DNA of 7,253 bases from positions 1 to 7,253 of the forward strand of contig JBBRVS010000247.1 of NCBI GenBank assembly GCA_038246645.1. Direction: 5' to 3'. Under the pieces are notes generated by a model. The model was not told the origin of the DNA. It did not search any database and was given only the letters and a program-made list of their open reading frames with translations. Both the position numbers and the translations under genes were made by a program. The stretch comes from JAHCHG01 sp038246645. Lineage in GTDB: Bacteria; Acidobacteriota; Blastocatellia; Pyrinomonadales; Pyrinomonadaceae. This document shows positions 6,997 through 7,253 of the stretch, piece after piece; position 1 is the first letter of the stretch, and every line of letters starts with the position of its first letter.

Positions 6997-7022
6997 TTTC
7001 ACAATTATAATTTTGTCCAATT
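6997..7022 (+). promoter_or_regulatory. Candidate promoter/operator, copy 2 of a shared intergenic motif
   Basis: TTTCACAATT (6997-7006), ATAATTTT (7007-7014) and TCC (7016-7018) match the element at 5350-5373. TATAAT at 7006-7011 is a perfect -10 consensus, 28 nt before the ATG at 7040. The corresponding -35 position falls in the right arm of the inverted repeat and does not match consensus. AATTATAATT (7003-7012) is a perfect 10-nt palindrome, which also fits an operator. No clear Shine-Dalgarno precedes the gene. Confidence 0.5.
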
Positions 7023-7039
7023 AAAAATCTAAAAACACT

Positions 7040-7253
7040 ATGTCTCACTGGCAAAAAATCCGCGATACCGCACAAAATTTAAGACGGGAAGTCTGCGCGG
7101 CATCAAACCTCGAGGAAACCGAATTAATTCCGGCGATAGATTTTGTCAATCTCGCCGCCGAATTTCTCGAACTCGAACTGATTCCCGAACATCCCGAATC
7201 AAACAATCTTTTGACGGCATTAGCCGTTTTGGAAGAGGATTGTCTTTATTTCA
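7040..7253 (+). CDS. Probable ImmA/IrrE-family metallo-endopeptidase, N-terminus only
   Basis: An open frame of 71 codons starts MSHWQKIRDTAQNLRREVCA and runs off the window end without a stop. The visible part has an initial helix, then a second helical segment (IPAIDFVNLAAEFLELELIP, about residues 31-50), then LLTALAVLEEDCLYF. This layout matches the region preceding the zinc-binding HEXXH motif in ImmA/IrrE proteins, where a 'hydrophobic helix, short loop, strand' leads into the catalytic domain. The HEXXH itself would lie beyond the end, so the assignment rests on overall pattern recognition and context after an XRE-like gene. Family members cleave XRE-type repressors (ImmA on ImmR, IrrE/PprI on DdrO). 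The start lacks a visible ribosome binding site, but the ATG is the first one after a good -10 box. Confidence 0.55.
   Translation, partial: MSHWQKIRDTAQNLRREVCAASNLEETELIPAIDFVNLAAEFLELELIPEHPESNNLLTALAVLEEDCLYF

Overview
The window is a compact stretch of bacterial DNA with every supportable gene on the + strand. Base composition is moderate GC with A/T-rich gaps and looks similar across all genes. The sequence alone does not fix the organism. Codon use, protein style and the style of the last three genes recall Acidobacteria (Blastocatellia-like) from memory, which is a low-confidence guess.

Left part (1-5347): the downstream end of a BREX phage-defence locus. It opens with the 3' part of a gene for a GHKL-type ATPase of the AlbA_2/'RecG-like' regulator family (to 1043). 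After 9 bp comes pglZ (1053-3293), encoding the alkaline-phosphatase-superfamily protein PglZ. After 2 bp comes brxL (3296-5347), encoding a AAA+ ATPase with a Lon-like C-terminal domain. Having brxL next to pglZ points to BREX type 1 or type 4. The other core genes (pglX/brxC/brxB/brxA, or brxP/brxC) are not here and would be expected upstream. The spacing of 9 and 2 bp suggests one transcription unit.

Right part (5348-7253): a second module. A 69-bp A/T-rich gap is followed by a sigma-70-like protein gene (5417-6205). This overlaps by ATGA a gene for an XRE-like helix-turn-helix protein with a short helical N-terminal region (6202-6792). A 247-bp gap carries a large imperfect inverted repeat built from 10-nt units. 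The window then ends inside a gene that looks like the N-terminus of an ImmA/IrrE-family protein (from 7040). Sigma-like factor, HTH partner and putative metallopeptidase form a plausible signal-responsive switch, by analogy with ImmR/ImmA and DdrO/IrrE. I do not recognise it as a named system.

Two details support linking the genes of the right module. The A/T-rich gaps before the sigma-like gene and before the ImmA/IrrE-like gene share a bipartite word (TTTCACAATT, then ATAATTTT and TCC) not noticed elsewhere in the window. The sigma-like and HTH genes are translationally coupled. Whether this module regulates BREX, is an independent defence or stress cassette, or is simply a neighbour cannot be decided from the window.
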